Assembly: GCF_015999465.1 (NCBI RefSeq)
Contig: NZ_CP065534.1
Coordinates: forward strand, 3,100,001-3,164,000
Direction: 5' to 3'
Source of the DNA: Lonsdalea populi
GTDB taxonomy: Bacteria > Pseudomonadota > Gammaproteobacteria > Enterobacterales > Enterobacteriaceae
DNA length: 64,000 bases
Below the pieces are notes generated by a model. That model was given only the letters and a program-made list of their open reading frames with translations, had not been told where the DNA came from and searched no databases. Position 1 is the stretch's first letter; the number at the start of each line of letters is the position of its first letter. The position numbers were made by a program, and so were the translations under genes. Below are positions 55,508-64,000 of the stretch, one piece after another.

Positions 55508-56830
55508 TCAGTCTTTCAGCGGCTTATGGGCCGTTTCTTTCGCCGACCACAAGGCCCATAGCGTCAGACACAGCGCCAGCGTCACATACAGCGAAACCGC
55601 CAGCGACGTACCGTAAGATGCAAACAGATACGTGATAATCAACGGCGCGAAACCACCGCCAACAATCCCCGCCAGCGTATAAGCCAACGACGAGCCCGCA
55701 TAGCGCACCTGCGTAGGAAATTGTTCGGTGATGAACGCCGCCTGTGGCCCATACATCGCCGCATGGATCAGCAGCCCGACCACGACCGCCAGACATATCT
55801 GCACCGGCTGCGTACTGTCCAACAAGGCGAAAAAGACGAATGACCAGATGACCGCCGCCAGCGCGCCGCCCATATAAACCGGCCGTCTTCCGAAGCGATC
55901 GGACAGTATGCCGAACAGCGGGACGGCAATGGCATTGCCGAACGCCCCCAGCATGGTGGCGGTTAACGCTAGCGGCCGCGGCAGATTCAGTACCGTCGTC
56001 ACATACGTCAGAGTGAAGACCACCACCAGCGCATACAACACATCGGAACCAATGCGCGATCCGCCGGCGACCAACAACGAACGCAGATGCTGACTAAAGA
56101 CGATACGGATTGGCGCCTGCGTGATGTGTTTGCTTTTCTCCAGCTTGAGAAAGGCGGGCGTTTCACCGACGCCGCTACGCAGCCACAGGCCGAACATGAC
56201 CAGCACCAGACTCAGCAGGAAAGGAATACGCCATCCCCACTCCTGAAAGCTTTCCGGAGACATGCAGAGCGTCACCAGCGTGATAAGACCGGTGCCGATG
56301 AGCGTGCCGCAGGAAGGCCCCACCTGAGCAAACGAGGCGTTGCGCCCCCGCTGATGCGGCCGGCCATGCTCCATCGACAGCAACACCGCTCCGGCCCATT
56401 CGCCGCCCAGCGCAATCCCCTGAATAAAACGCAGTGTGACCAGCAGCAGCGGACTCCAGATTCCCCAACTGGCGTAGCCGGGCAGCACCCCCATTAACGC
56501 CGTCGTTACCCCCATGATCACCAGCGTGGCAACGAGTACGAAACGCCTCCCCAGCACATCGCCCAAATGACCAAAGATAATTCCGCCGATAGGCCGCGAG
56601 ACGTAGCCGACGGCATAGGTGGAAAAGGCCAGAATCGTCCCCACCAGCGGATCGAACGATGGAAAGAATATATGGTTAAAAATCAGCGCCGCCATAATGT
56701 TGTAGACGGTAAAGTCATACCATTCCAGCGCCGTGCCGATAGAGCTGGCCGCCGCCAGCTTGCCGGTATTCGGCGTTTCAGTGGCGAGCGGCGTCGCCTG
56801 TCCCGCCGTTTCGGTCGTTCCGGTATTCAT
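55508..56830 (-). CDS. MHS-family MFS transporter of the amidase operon (440 aa)
   Basis: Twelve-helix symporter with GHLGDVLGRR after helix 2 and SDRFGRRPVYMGG in the second half. It belongs to the same broad family as the YhjE-like protein at 48853 but is clearly distinct. It is last in the DUF2848-amidase operon: its ATG overlaps the stop of the preceding gene (TAATG). It likely imports the amide or acid that the operon degrades. Substrate unknown. Confidence 0.9.
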   Translation of the reverse strand: MNTGTTETAGQATPLATETPNTGKLAAASSIGTALEWYDFTVYNIMAALIFNHIFFPSFDPLVGTILAFSTYAVGYVSRPIGGIIFGHLGDVLGRRFVLVATLVIMGVTTALMGVLPGYASWGIWSPLLLVTLRFIQGIALGGEWAGAVLLSMEHGRPHQRGRNASFAQVGPSCGTLIGTGLITLVTLCMSPESFQEWGWRIPFLLSLVLVMFGLWLRSGVGETPAFLKLEKSKHITQAPIRIVFSQHLRSLLVAGGSRIGSDVLYALVVVFTLTYVTTVLNLPRPLALTATMLGAFGNAIAVPLFGILSDRFGRRPVYMGGALAAVIWSFVFFALLDSTQPVQICLAVVVGLLIHAAMYGPQAAFITEQFPTQVRYAGSSLAYTLAGIVGGGFAPLIITYLFASYGTSLAVSLYVTLALCLTLWALWSAKETAHKPLKD

Positions 56831-57480
56831 TATTTCAGCTCCTGTGCGGTAAGTTGCCAACTTAAGGCGTAGTGCAAGACATCATGAGAAGACACACTCA
56901 AGGCCTGTGCCGCCAGCGCCGCCATCCGCTCACCGGCGGCGGCGGAGCTGCTTTCCAGGACCAGTAACGGCACCAGCGCCGAGGGTTCTGGGGACGCATT
57001 AGGCAGCGGCGTGCTCAACGCCGCATCCGGCAACAGCAGGCTGCTGCTGACGAATCCCGCCACCTCGGACAGCGATTCCCCCAAATGAGCGATACGTTCG
57101 ATGAGCGCGCCCTCCTCTGCCGGGGCGAGGGAAAGCAGGCTCAGATAACTCCCCGTCCCGCATCCGGTAACCGCCACGATAGCGCACACCCGCCGCAGCG
57201 GATCGCGCATACGCAGCAGGTTGGTTTGCGACCACGCGGTCTGGTGGGAAAAGGCCGCCTGATAGGACGGAGAAGTAAAGCAGTCCAGCGACGTCGTCTT
57301 GTACAGCCCCAGATATTTGCGTCCGCCCTGCAACGCCTGATAGCGCGTGCCGGCCAGAAAACCGGGGATCCGCACCCGCTCTTCCACATGTTCACGGTCG
57401 TACCATTGATTGAAATCCGCCTCGTCCTGCGCGGCGACGTCGGTGGCGACAAGCAGCATCCCGTTGGGAGTCACAGTCAT
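56830..57480 (-). CDS. Dimeric alpha-beta-barrel (EthD/DUF4286-like) protein (216 aa)
   Basis: The N-terminal half contains ADFNQWYDREHVEERVRIPGF, the pattern of small ferredoxin-like alpha-beta-barrel proteins (EthD/DUF4286-like) that often act as decarboxylases, isomerases or substrate binders in catabolic operons. The C-terminal half is a possible degenerate second repeat. I chose the ATG at 57480, which has AGGAG upstream, over one at 57498 that overlaps the amidase stop. Specific function not identifiable. Confidence 0.75.
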   Translation of the reverse strand: MTVTPNGMLLVATDVAAQDEADFNQWYDREHVEERVRIPGFLAGTRYQALQGGRKYLGLYKTTSLDCFTSPSYQAAFSHQTAWSQTNLLRMRDPLRRVCAIVAVTGCGTGSYLSLLSLAPAEEGALIERIAHLGESLSEVAGFVSSSLLLPDAALSTPLPNASPEPSALVPLLVLESSSAAAGERMAALAAQALSVSSHDVLHYALSWQLTAQELK

Positions 57481-57494
57481 GAGTTTTCTCCTGT

Positions 57495-58862
57495 TCATTC
57501 AAATGAGGCGGCGAGGCCGCCGTTGAAACATTGTTCAATCGACAAGGCCCATCCCAATAGTGCGTTGTCTTGCAGCGGCAATCCGGCCGCCATCAGGCCG
57601 ACCGGCGCATCGCCCGGTTGTTGGCACGGCAGGGAGACCGCGCAGCCGTCCAGAAAGTTGATGATGGAAGGGTTTCGCAATGCCGCGCCGTTAACGCGAA
57701 AATAGGTCTCCTCATCAGCCTCCAGCTCGGCGATGGTTGGCGCGATAAAAGGGACGGTCGGCATCAGTAACGCGTCGTAACCTTGGATTTCGACGGTCAC
57801 TCGCTGCTGCCACTCGGCGCGCTGGCGCACCAGCAAAGCCCTATCACGCTCGTTCAGGGCCGAGCCACGGCGAATACGCGACAGCACTCGCGGGTCATAC
57901 TCGACAGCATGCCGCGCGATCAACGACTGATGCCAACGCCATGATTCCAGCGCGGTGAACCCGCCTGCGGCGTTGATAGCAGCCAATTCAGCAAAGGCCG
58001 TACAGGGAACGGTTTCAATACGCGCTCCTGCCCGCGCCAAACACCATAGGCTGTGTTCGAAAGCCGCCCCCACCGCATCATCCAATCCGTCCAGCACCTG
58101 CGTCTGCGGCACCCCGAACCGGGCCTTCGACAAAGGCTGAGCCTGCGGCGACAGAGGCTGCCGGGAGAGGATGCGGTCCAGCGCAATGCAATCGGCGGTA
58201 CCGTGGGCGATGACGCCAACGGAGTCCAGCGATGGCGACAGCGGCAGCATCCCCGAGTCATCCATCCGCCTGGCCGTAGGCTTGTAGCCTGTCAGGCCGC
58301 AAAAAGCCGCCGGAATCCGCACGGAACCGCCGGTATCGCTGCCAACCGAACCCAGACACATGCCGTCCGCGACCGCGACCGCAGCACCGGAAGAGGAGCC
58401 ACCTGGAATGCGTCGATTTTCCCGGTTCCACGGGTTGGCCGGCGTACCGTAGTGGGGATTGATTCCCAAGCCGGAATAGGCGAACTCGGTCATATTGGTC
58501 TTACCCACCACGACCGCGCCGGCGTGAAAAAGACGGCTGACCACGCCAGAATGCGTATTGGCGGCGGGGGCTGCCGCCAATACGCGTGAACCGGCCTGCG
58601 TCGGCTCGCCGGCGACGTCGAACAGATCTTTAATGGAGATCGGCACGCCATCCAGCGCTGACCGCGCGCCGCCTGCCGCGCGCCGCTGATCGGATTCCAG
58701 GGCCTGCTGGCGGGCCTCGTCGGCGTAGATCCGGGTAAAGGCATACGCCCCCTCGCCCTGGACATCGGCAATCTGCGTCAGCGCGGCCTCGGTTAAATCA
58801 GCCGATGTCCACTCGCCCTTCGCCAGCCCGACGGCGGCCTGCTGTAATGTCAGCACGCTCAT
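57495..58862 (-). CDS. Amidase-signature-family amidase (455 aa)
   Basis: Serine amidase hydrolysing a carboxylic amide or allophanate-like substrate. The catalytic triad is visible: Lys in PISIKDLFD, cis-Ser in GGSSSGAAVAVA, and the nucleophile Ser in GSDTGGSVRIPAAFCG. Length and architecture suit stand-alone amidases such as AtzF or biuret/aryl amidases rather than GatA. The start ATG at 58862 overlaps the upstream stop (TGATG), coupling it to the DUF2848 gene. Substrate unknown; the partner genes suggest an imported amide or cyclic imide. Confidence 0.92.
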   Translation of the reverse strand: MSVLTLQQAAVGLAKGEWTSADLTEAALTQIADVQGEGAYAFTRIYADEARQQALESDQRRAAGGARSALDGVPISIKDLFDVAGEPTQAGSRVLAAAPAANTHSGVVSRLFHAGAVVVGKTNMTEFAYSGLGINPHYGTPANPWNRENRRIPGGSSSGAAVAVADGMCLGSVGSDTGGSVRIPAAFCGLTGYKPTARRMDDSGMLPLSPSLDSVGVIAHGTADCIALDRILSRQPLSPQAQPLSKARFGVPQTQVLDGLDDAVGAAFEHSLWCLARAGARIETVPCTAFAELAAINAAGGFTALESWRWHQSLIARHAVEYDPRVLSRIRRGSALNERDRALLVRQRAEWQQRVTVEIQGYDALLMPTVPFIAPTIAELEADEETYFRVNGAALRNPSIINFLDGCAVSLPCQQPGDAPVGLMAAGLPLQDNALLGWALSIEQCFNGGLAASFE

Positions 58863-59551
58863 CACGCCACCACCGGCAATAAGACGCTGGAATAGCTGTG
58901 GCTGATGGTGCGTCCGAGATGCTCATCGACCAGCGCCATACGAAATTCCGTCGCCGGGCGAATGCCGCCAATCGCCGTCATCGTGCCGCAACTCATGGCG
59001 AGTCCGTCGGCCAGCCTCGGCACGTCGGGCGTCAGATAGCGTTCCAACAGCACCATCGGCGGTTGCAGGCTAGCCAACGTGCCTTCCTGATACAGACGAT
59101 ACTCTCCGTCTTCGACTATCCATGAGCGCAGGATCAGCGAATCCCAATGTGCGATCACCTCACGCAGCGGCCAGGCTTCCCGCGCCACCGGCTTGGCGCA
59201 CAGTTGCTTTGACAACGCCACGCTCTGCGCTTCCAACTGACGATCGGTATGATCCGACGCCAGCGAAACATAAAGTTCGCCGCGATAAGAAAAGATGAGA
59301 GGTTCGGCTTCGCCGGAACTGGCGTTGCCGACCACTTCCACAAGGGAGGACTGCGTTAGCTGGTTCGTCGCCACGCGATAGAAAAGCGGAATTGCACTAG
59401 GTTGAGGCACGCCCAGCGCCTCCAGTTCCCGGATATGGTGCATAACAGCGTCGCGATCGCGTCCGGTCCAGCCCGCGATCACCAGACGATCGATCTCGAC
59501 CTCAATCAACTTTTCTGCTGATTTTTCCGGCACATTGAAGATCAATTTCAT
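58862..59551 (-). CDS. DUF2848 family protein, fumarylacetoacetate-hydrolase-like (229 aa)
   Basis: Matches the DUF2848 pattern: AGWTGRDRDAVMHHI, PSAIPLFYRV, a SGEAE segment, GSDHTDRELE-like SDHTDRQLEAQSVALSKQLC and HWDSLILRSWI. The fold is thought to be related to fumarylacetoacetate hydrolases with a metal site, but no reaction is established to my knowledge. It is first in a four-gene operon with an amidase and a transporter, divergent from a GntR regulator, so a catabolic step on the amidase substrate or product is likely. Confidence 0.85.
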   Translation of the reverse strand: MKLIFNVPEKSAEKLIEVEIDRLVIAGWTGRDRDAVMHHIRELEALGVPQPSAIPLFYRVATNQLTQSSLVEVVGNASSGEAEPLIFSYRGELYVSLASDHTDRQLEAQSVALSKQLCAKPVAREAWPLREVIAHWDSLILRSWIVEDGEYRLYQEGTLASLQPPMVLLERYLTPDVPRLADGLAMSCGTMTAIGGIRPATEFRMALVDEHLGRTISHSYSSVLLPVVA

Positions 59552-59581
59552 GACGTAGCCACTCCTTCATTAAAAAAGCAC

Positions 59582-59595
59582 TGTGAAATTTCACA
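59582..59595. promoter_or_regulatory. Perfect palindrome TGTGAAATTTCACA, candidate GntR operator
   Basis: 14-bp perfect dyad in the divergent gap between the DUF2848 operon and the GntR gene. The half-site spacing (TGTGA-N4-TCACA) is two bases too short for a CRP site, so the adjacent GntR protein is the better candidate. Confidence 0.55.
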
Positions 59596-59677
59596 CAATT
59601 TTCAGTTGAGGAATAAGCGATTTTCGTGCCATGTTTTGTGTACTATGGTGAAAGACTTTTCTTTGCAGGAGCGATAC

Positions 59678-60358
59678 GTGAAGCACGTCGATGAACAACG
59701 TCAGGTCTTGCCGATAGCGGAAAAGACCGGACTCTCGCAGAACGAGCTGGCCTATCGGCGATTCAAACAGTTGCTGGTCACGCTGAGCTACAAACCTGGC
59801 GAATACGTGAATACGGCGCAGGTCATGAATGCGCTTGATATGGGCAGAACGCCCGTCAACCAGGCCATTCACCGCCTGGCAAACGAGGGATTGCTGCAGG
59901 TGATCCCGCGTAAGGGCGTGATGGTGTCTCCCCTTTCGATCAACGATGCGCTGGAGCTGATCGACGTTCGTCTCGCGAATGAGAGCCTGTGCATACGGCT
60001 CGCCTGCCAGCGCGCCACAGGGGCGCAACTGAGCGAACTGAGCGAGCTGAATCACCAGATCGAGGCCGCCTGTCAGGCCCGCGACCTAATACAAATGATG
60101 ACGTTGGACCACCAATTCCATCAGATGCTGGCGCAGATCGCCGGCAATAGCACCCTTACTGATATTCTCAGCGTCCTGCACGCCAGAGCGCAGCGTTTTT
60201 GGGCCAGCACCTTGTCCCGAGAAAGGCACATGCAGGAAGTGGTTGAAGAACATCGCGCCGTCATCGAGGCGCTAATGCGACAAGACGCCGCCGCCGCGGA
60301 AGCCGCGATGGAAGCGCACATCCTGTCGTTCCGCCACGCATTGCTGCGCACCTTTTAA
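59678..60358 (+). CDS. GntR-family (FCD) transcriptional regulator (226 aa)
   Basis: N-terminal winged helix (YKPGEYVNTAQVMNALDMGRTPVNQAIHRL) and C-terminal all-helical FCD effector domain with the metal/ligand pattern LDHQFHQMLAQIAGN and EEHRAVIEAL. I chose the GTG at 59678, which has AGGAG six bases upstream; a longer frame from 59606 would place the likely -10 (TACTAT near 59640) inside the gene. It probably represses the divergent amidase operon. Confidence 0.9.
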   Translation: MKHVDEQRQVLPIAEKTGLSQNELAYRRFKQLLVTLSYKPGEYVNTAQVMNALDMGRTPVNQAIHRLANEGLLQVIPRKGVMVSPLSINDALELIDVRLANESLCIRLACQRATGAQLSELSELNHQIEAACQARDLIQMMTLDHQFHQMLAQIAGNSTLTDILSVLHARAQRFWASTLSRERHMQEVVEEHRAVIEALMRQDAAAAEAAMEAHILSFRHALLRTF

Positions 60359-60382
60359 TCGTGCTGAGCCGCTCAAAACATC

Positions 60383-60414
60383 GCGGGGGGCTTGCCTCAC
60401 AGCAAGCCCCCCGC
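60383..60414. terminator. Bidirectional terminator hairpin between gntR-type gene and gcvP
   Basis: Perfect 13-bp stem GCGGGGGGCTTGC / GCAAGCCCCCCGC with a 6-nt loop, lying between convergent genes. T-tracts are weak on both sides, but stem strength and position support termination. Confidence 0.7.
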
Positions 60415-60454
60415 GCTTCTCGTTGAAACCGTCCTTAATGAAAGAGAGACGCCG

Positions 60455-63328
60455 TCAAACGTAGTCGCTGACGGGAACGCAGGAGCAAAACAGGTTGCGA
60501 TCGCCGTACACGTCGTCCAGACGCTTCACGGTCGGCCAGAACTTGTTCGCGGCCCCCGCCGGGAACACCGCCAGATCGCGCTCGTAAGGGTGAGTCCACT
60601 CGGCCACCAGCTCAGTCTGAACGTGCGGCGCGTTGACCAGCGGGTTATCGTCCAGCGGCCACTCCCCGCGCGCCACGCGGTCAATCTCTTCCCGTATCGC
60701 CAGCATCGCGTTGATAAAGCGGTCCAGCTCAACCTGACTTTCCGACTCCGTGGGTTCAATCATCAACGTGCCCACAACCGGGAACGACATGGTTGGCGCA
60801 TGGAATCCGTAGTCGATCAGCCGTTTGGCGATATCCAGCTCGCCGATCCCACAGGCCTCCTTCAGGGGACGGATGTCCAGAATGCATTCATGCGCCACCC
60901 GTCCGTCGCGGCCGCTGTAGAGCACCGGGAACGCCGACTGTAGCCGCGTCGCCACGTAATTGGCATTGAGAATGGCGACCTGGCTGGCCTGTTTCAGCCC
61001 TTCGGCGCCCATCATGCGGATGTACATCCAGCTGATCGGCAGAATCGAGGCGCTGCCGAACGGCGCGGCGGAGACGGCGCCCTGCTCGGTCAGCACGTCG
61101 TCGATCTTGACGACCTTGTGCCCCGGCACAAACGGCGCCAGATGCGCTTTCACGCCTATCGGCCCCATCCCCGGCCCACCGCCGCCGTGAGGGATACAGA
61201 AGGTTTTATGCAGGTTGAGATGCGAAACGTCCGCGCCGATAAAACCGGGCGAGGTAATACCCACCTGTGCGTTCATATTGGCCCCGTCGAGATACACCTG
61301 ACCGCCATACTGATGCACAATCTGGCACACTTCGCGGATCGTCTCTTCGTAGACGCCGTGAGTCGATGGATAGGTCACCATGATGCAGGCCAGCAGATCC
61401 CCTGCCTGCGCCGCTTTCTCCCGCAAATCATGCAGGTCGATGTTGCCCTGCTTGTCGCAGGCCACCACGGCCACGTCCATCCCCGCCATGTGCGCGGAAG
61501 CCGGGTTAGTGCCGTGCGCGGAGCTCGGGATCAGGCAGATCCGGCGCTGCGGCTCATGGCGGCTTTCATGATACCGACGGATGGTCAGCAGCCCGGCATA
61601 TTCACCCTGCGCGCCGGAGTTCGGCTGCATGCACACGGTGTCGTAGCCGGTCAGCAGCACCAGCCATTCGCTGAGCATCGAGATCATCTGGCGATAGCCC
61701 TGAGCCTGCACCGGCGGACAGAACGGGTGCAACTCAGCGAACTCGGGCCAGGTGATCGGCAGCATTTCCGCCGCCGCGTTGAGTTTCATGGTACATGATC
61801 CCAGCGGGATCATGGCCTGATTAAGCGCCAGATCCTTGTTCTCCAGACGGTGCAGATAACGCATCATCTCAGTTTCGCTGTGATAGCGATTAAATACCGG
61901 GTGCGTCAGGATATCGTCCGTCCGCAGCAGCGCGGCGGGCAATGAATCCGATCGGGCGCTAACGTCACGATCCAGCGCGTCGATATCCAGCCCGTGATCG
62001 TCCCCCAGCAGGATGGAAAACAACGCCAGCACATCGTCGCGCGTCGTGGTTTCATCCAGCGAGATCCCGACCGCGCCGTCCAGATCGCGGCGCAGGTTGA
62101 CGCCGAAACTGAGCGCCCGACTTAGCGTCGTCGCCTTGTCGGCGACCGAGACGGTCAGCGTGTCGAACCAGCGGGTATGCCATAACGTCACGCCGCGCTG
62201 TTGCAGCCCGGCGGCCAGAATATCGGTCAGGCGGTGGATGCGGCGGGCGATGCGTTTCAGCCCCTCCGGTCCGTGGTACACCGCATACATGCCCGCCAAA
62301 TTCGCTAACAGTACCTGGGAGGTACAGATGTTGGAGTTGGCCTTTTCACGGCGAATGTGCTGTTCGCGAGTCTGCATCGCCATACGCAGCGCAGTGCTGC
62401 CCGCGGCGTCGCGGGAAACGCCGATGATGCGGCCCGGCGTCGCGCGTTTGTACTCTTCCCGACTGGCGAAAAACGCCGCATGCGGGCCGCCGTATCCCAT
62501 TGGCACGCCGAAGCGCTGCGCGGAGCCAAAGACAATGTCCGCTCCCTGAGCGCCGGGGGCATCGAGCAATACCAACGCCAGCAGATCCGCTGCGACGCAG
62601 GTAATGACCTTGCGTTTGCGCAGGTCGCCCAGCAGCGTCCGGTAGTCGTGCAGTTCGCCGGTCGTGCCCAACGGCTGCACAAGCACGCCAAAGATGCCGT
62701 CATCCTTCAGCGCTGCGTGCGGATCTCCGGTTACGATGTCGAAGCCGAAGGCCGCTGCGCGCGTCCGCATCACATCCAACGTTTGCGGATGCACGTCATC
62801 CGCGACGAAGAAACGGCTGGCCTGCTTCAGTTTGCTGACGCGTTTGGCCATCGCCATCGCTTCCGCCGCCGCAGTCGCCTCGTCCAGCAGGGAAGCGGAC
62901 GCCACCGGCAGACCGGTCAGGTCCTGCGTTACCTGTTGGAAATTCAGCAGCGCTTCGAGCCTTCCCTGGGAAACCTCGGGCTGATAAGGCGTGTAGGCGG
63001 TATACCACCCCGGATTTTCCAGCACATTACGCAGGATCACCGGCGGCATCCGGACGCCGTAGTAACCCATGCCGATATAGCTTTTGTAGATCTGATTACG
63101 GCTGGCGATCGCCTTCAGCTCCGCCAGCGCCTGATGTTCCGTGACGGCTTCCCCGACGGCGGGAGGGCTGGGCAGTTGGATATCCGGCGGGACGATCTGC
63201 TGAATCAGTCGATCCAGCGATTCTGCGCCGACCGCCGCCAGCATCTCTCGTTGCTGTTCGGCGGAGGGTCCGATATGGCGTTCAACGAAAGCGCTATGGT
63301 ATTCAAGTTGACTGAGAGTCTGGGTCAT
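60455..63328 (-). CDS. gcvP: Glycine dehydrogenase (decarboxylating), P protein (957 aa)
   Basis: PLP-dependent P protein of the glycine cleavage system: decarboxylates glycine and passes aminomethyl to lipoyl-GcvH. It is the long homodimeric type with two aminotransferase-like halves. The PLP lysine is in [18 protein letters not shown] (C-terminal half), preceded by [12 protein letters not shown] and [15 protein letters not shown]. Length equals E. coli GcvP. It is last of the gcvTHP operon, 83 bp after gcvH. The operon supplies methylene-THF. Confidence 0.98.
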   Translation of the reverse strand: MTQTLSQLEYHSAFVERHIGPSAEQQREMLAAVGAESLDRLIQQIVPPDIQLPSPPAVGEAVTEHQALAELKAIASRNQIYKSYIGMGYYGVRMPPVILRNVLENPGWYTAYTPYQPEVSQGRLEALLNFQQVTQDLTGLPVASASLLDEATAAAEAMAMAKRVSKLKQASRFFVADDVHPQTLDVMRTRAAAFGFDIVTGDPHAALKDDGIFGVLVQPLGTTGELHDYRTLLGDLRKRKVITCVAADLLALVLLDAPGAQGADIVFGSAQRFGVPMGYGGPHAAFFASREEYKRATPGRIIGVSRDAAGSTALRMAMQTREQHIRREKANSNICTSQVLLANLAGMYAVYHGPEGLKRIARRIHRLTDILAAGLQQRGVTLWHTRWFDTLTVSVADKATTLSRALSFGVNLRRDLDGAVGISLDETTTRDDVLALFSILLGDDHGLDIDALDRDVSARSDSLPAALLRTDDILTHPVFNRYHSETEMMRYLHRLENKDLALNQAMIPLGSCTMKLNAAAEMLPITWPEFAELHPFCPPVQAQGYRQMISMLSEWLVLLTGYDTVCMQPNSGAQGEYAGLLTIRRYHESRHEPQRRICLIPSSAHGTNPASAHMAGMDVAVVACDKQGNIDLHDLREKAAQAGDLLACIMVTYPSTHGVYEETIREVCQIVHQYGGQVYLDGANMNAQVGITSPGFIGADVSHLNLHKTFCIPHGGGGPGMGPIGVKAHLAPFVPGHKVVKIDDVLTEQGAVSAAPFGSASILPISWMYIRMMGAEGLKQASQVAILNANYVATRLQSAFPVLYSGRDGRVAHECILDIRPLKEACGIGELDIAKRLIDYGFHAPTMSFPVVGTLMIEPTESESQVELDRFINAMLAIREEIDRVARGEWPLDDNPLVNAPHVQTELVAEWTHPYERDLAVFPAGAANKFWPTVKRLDDVYGDRNLFCSCVPVSDYV

Positions 63329-63411
63329 TACGACATTCCTACATCAAACCACATCAAACAAGCGCCGCCGACGGCGCCCCGAAAGAGCGCCCTGCCGGGC
63401 GCATACGACGA

Positions 63412-63813
63412 TTAGTGCGCGTCGTCCTCTTCATCCAGCAGCGTCTGATAAGCGGCGGCATCCAACAGCTCGTCCAATTCCGCGCCGTCGGCCGGCTTAA
63501 TACGAAATAGCCAGCCGCTGCCGTAAGGATCGCTGTTAACCTGTTCCGGCGCGCCTTCCAGCTCGCCGTTGACCTCAACCACTTCACCGCTCAACGGGGT
63601 GTAGACATCCGACGCGGCTTTGACCGACTCCGCCACGGCGCAGTCATCCCCGGCGTTAAACTGGCCGCCCACCTCGGGCAAGTCGATAAACACCATGTCG
63701 CCCAGCAGCGCCTGCGCATGCTCGGTGATCCCGACACGATAGGTGCCGTCTTCGTCCGCCGCGACCCATTCATGGGACGAGGTATATTTCAATTCCGCAG
63801 GGACATTGCTCAT
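63412..63813 (-). CDS. gcvH: Glycine cleavage system H protein (129 aa)
   Basis: Lipoyl carrier shuttling the aminomethyl intermediate between P, T and L proteins. The lipoylated Lys65 is in [15 protein letters not shown] and the N-terminus is [10 protein letters not shown] chose the ATG at 63813 (MSNVPAEL), giving the standard 129 aa, with AGGAG upstream. Confidence 0.98.
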   Translation of the reverse strand: MSNVPAELKYTSSHEWVAADEDGTYRVGITEHAQALLGDMVFIDLPEVGGQFNAGDDCAVAESVKAASDVYTPLSGEVVEVNGELEGAPEQVNSDPYGSGWLFRIKPADGAELDELLDAAAYQTLLDEEDDAH

Positions 63814-63840
63814 TGCCATCTTCTCCTTTTAGACAAACGG

Positions 63841-64000
63841 TTAAATCTCAATCAGGGCTTTTCCGGCACGGACAAAATTAGGTTTCGTCACGCGTACCGG
63901 GATTTCACGCTGGCGTATACGCACCACCGCCTGTTCGCCGATACCTTGCGGGACGCGAGCCAGCGCGATGCTGACGCCCAGGGTGGGCGAGAACGATCCG
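63841..64000 (-). CDS. gcvT: Glycine cleavage system T protein, C-terminal fragment (partial)
   Basis: The last 52 codons of the aminomethyltransferase, running off the window. The visible end ([14 protein letters not shown] ... [14 protein letters not shown]) is the conserved C-terminal barrel of GcvT. The operon promoter and any GcvA/GcvR control lie outside the window. Confidence 0.93.
   Translation of the reverse strand, partial: GSFSPTLGVSIALARVPQGIGEQAVVRIRQREIPVRVTKPNFVRAGKALIEI

Noticed and set aside
59582..59595. CRP site upstream of the GntR gene
   Set aside because: TGTGA and TCACA half-sites are 4 bases apart instead of 6.
1..64000. CRISPR array, rRNA operon or complete insertion sequence
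   Set aside because: No regularly spaced repeats, rRNA sequence or intact transposase with paired inverted ends was seen anywhere in the window.

Overview
The window is an Enterobacterales chromosome segment, most likely Pectobacteriaceae-like (Brenneria, Lonsdalea, Dickeya or Pectobacterium relatives; the genus is not proven). The basis is the conserved core run gcvT-gcvH-gcvP ... yqfA, ygfZ, sdhE-ygfX, fldB, xerD-dsbC-recJ-prfB-lysS and glyU, whose proteins have the lengths expected for enterobacteria. Four accessory blocks interrupt or flank this core.

(1) Positions 1-20,873, minus strand: two overlapping giant NRPS genes. The first (4,266 aa) is C-A-T x4 with no terminator domain. The second starts on the stop codon of the first and runs off the window as C-A-T, C-A-T, C-A. 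Specificity codes read by eye suggest Thr-Thr-Leu-X-Gly-Leu-..., and the two Thr adenylation domains lie in a near-identical 1.28-kb duplication.

(2) Positions 21.9-29.2 kb, AT-rich: a LysR regulator divergent from a tightly coupled six-gene operon. The operon encodes a thymidylate-synthase-like pyrimidine hydroxymethylase carrying the Asn-to-Asp change of cytosine-nucleotide enzymes, a DUF84/YjjX-like nucleotidase, a YjjG-like HAD nucleotidase, a metal-dependent deaminase-type amidohydrolase, a PurN-like formyltransferase and an MFS exporter. Decayed IS630 transposase pieces bound it on both sides. It looks like an unrecognised pathway to a modified pyrimidine (possible antimetabolite).

(3) Positions 29,465-41,973: a 12.5-kb element integrated in the 3' end of glyU (tRNA-Gly CCC), with 23-bp att repeats and a tyrosine integrase. 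It carries at least four good T7-class phage promoters, all firing leftward, but no T7-type RNA polymerase, DNA polymerase, terminase, portal or tail. It does carry a full-length T7 gp16 (ejection lytic transglycosylase) homologue, broken by one base in a G7 run, a probable HK97-fold capsid-like protein, a KilA-N protein, T7-terminal-repeat-like sequence and a duplicated 48-bp module near both ends. I read this as a satellite of a T7-like phage that uses the helper's RNA polymerase as its induction signal; this is the strongest candidate for an undescribed system.

(4) Positions 42-64 kb: core genes for translation (lysS, prfB with its +1 frameshift), repair and recombination (recJ, xerD), disulfide isomerisation (dsbC), flavodoxin (fldB), rRNA methylation (rlmF), flavinylation and Fe-S repair (sdhE, ygfX, ygfZ) and glycine cleavage (gcvPHT). 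One catabolic-type operon is inserted: GntR regulator, DUF2848, amidase, small alpha-beta barrel protein and MHS transporter.

Large open frames antisense to the GC-rich genes were treated as shadows. Codes, domain calls and family names are from reading the sequence and memory; no database search was run.
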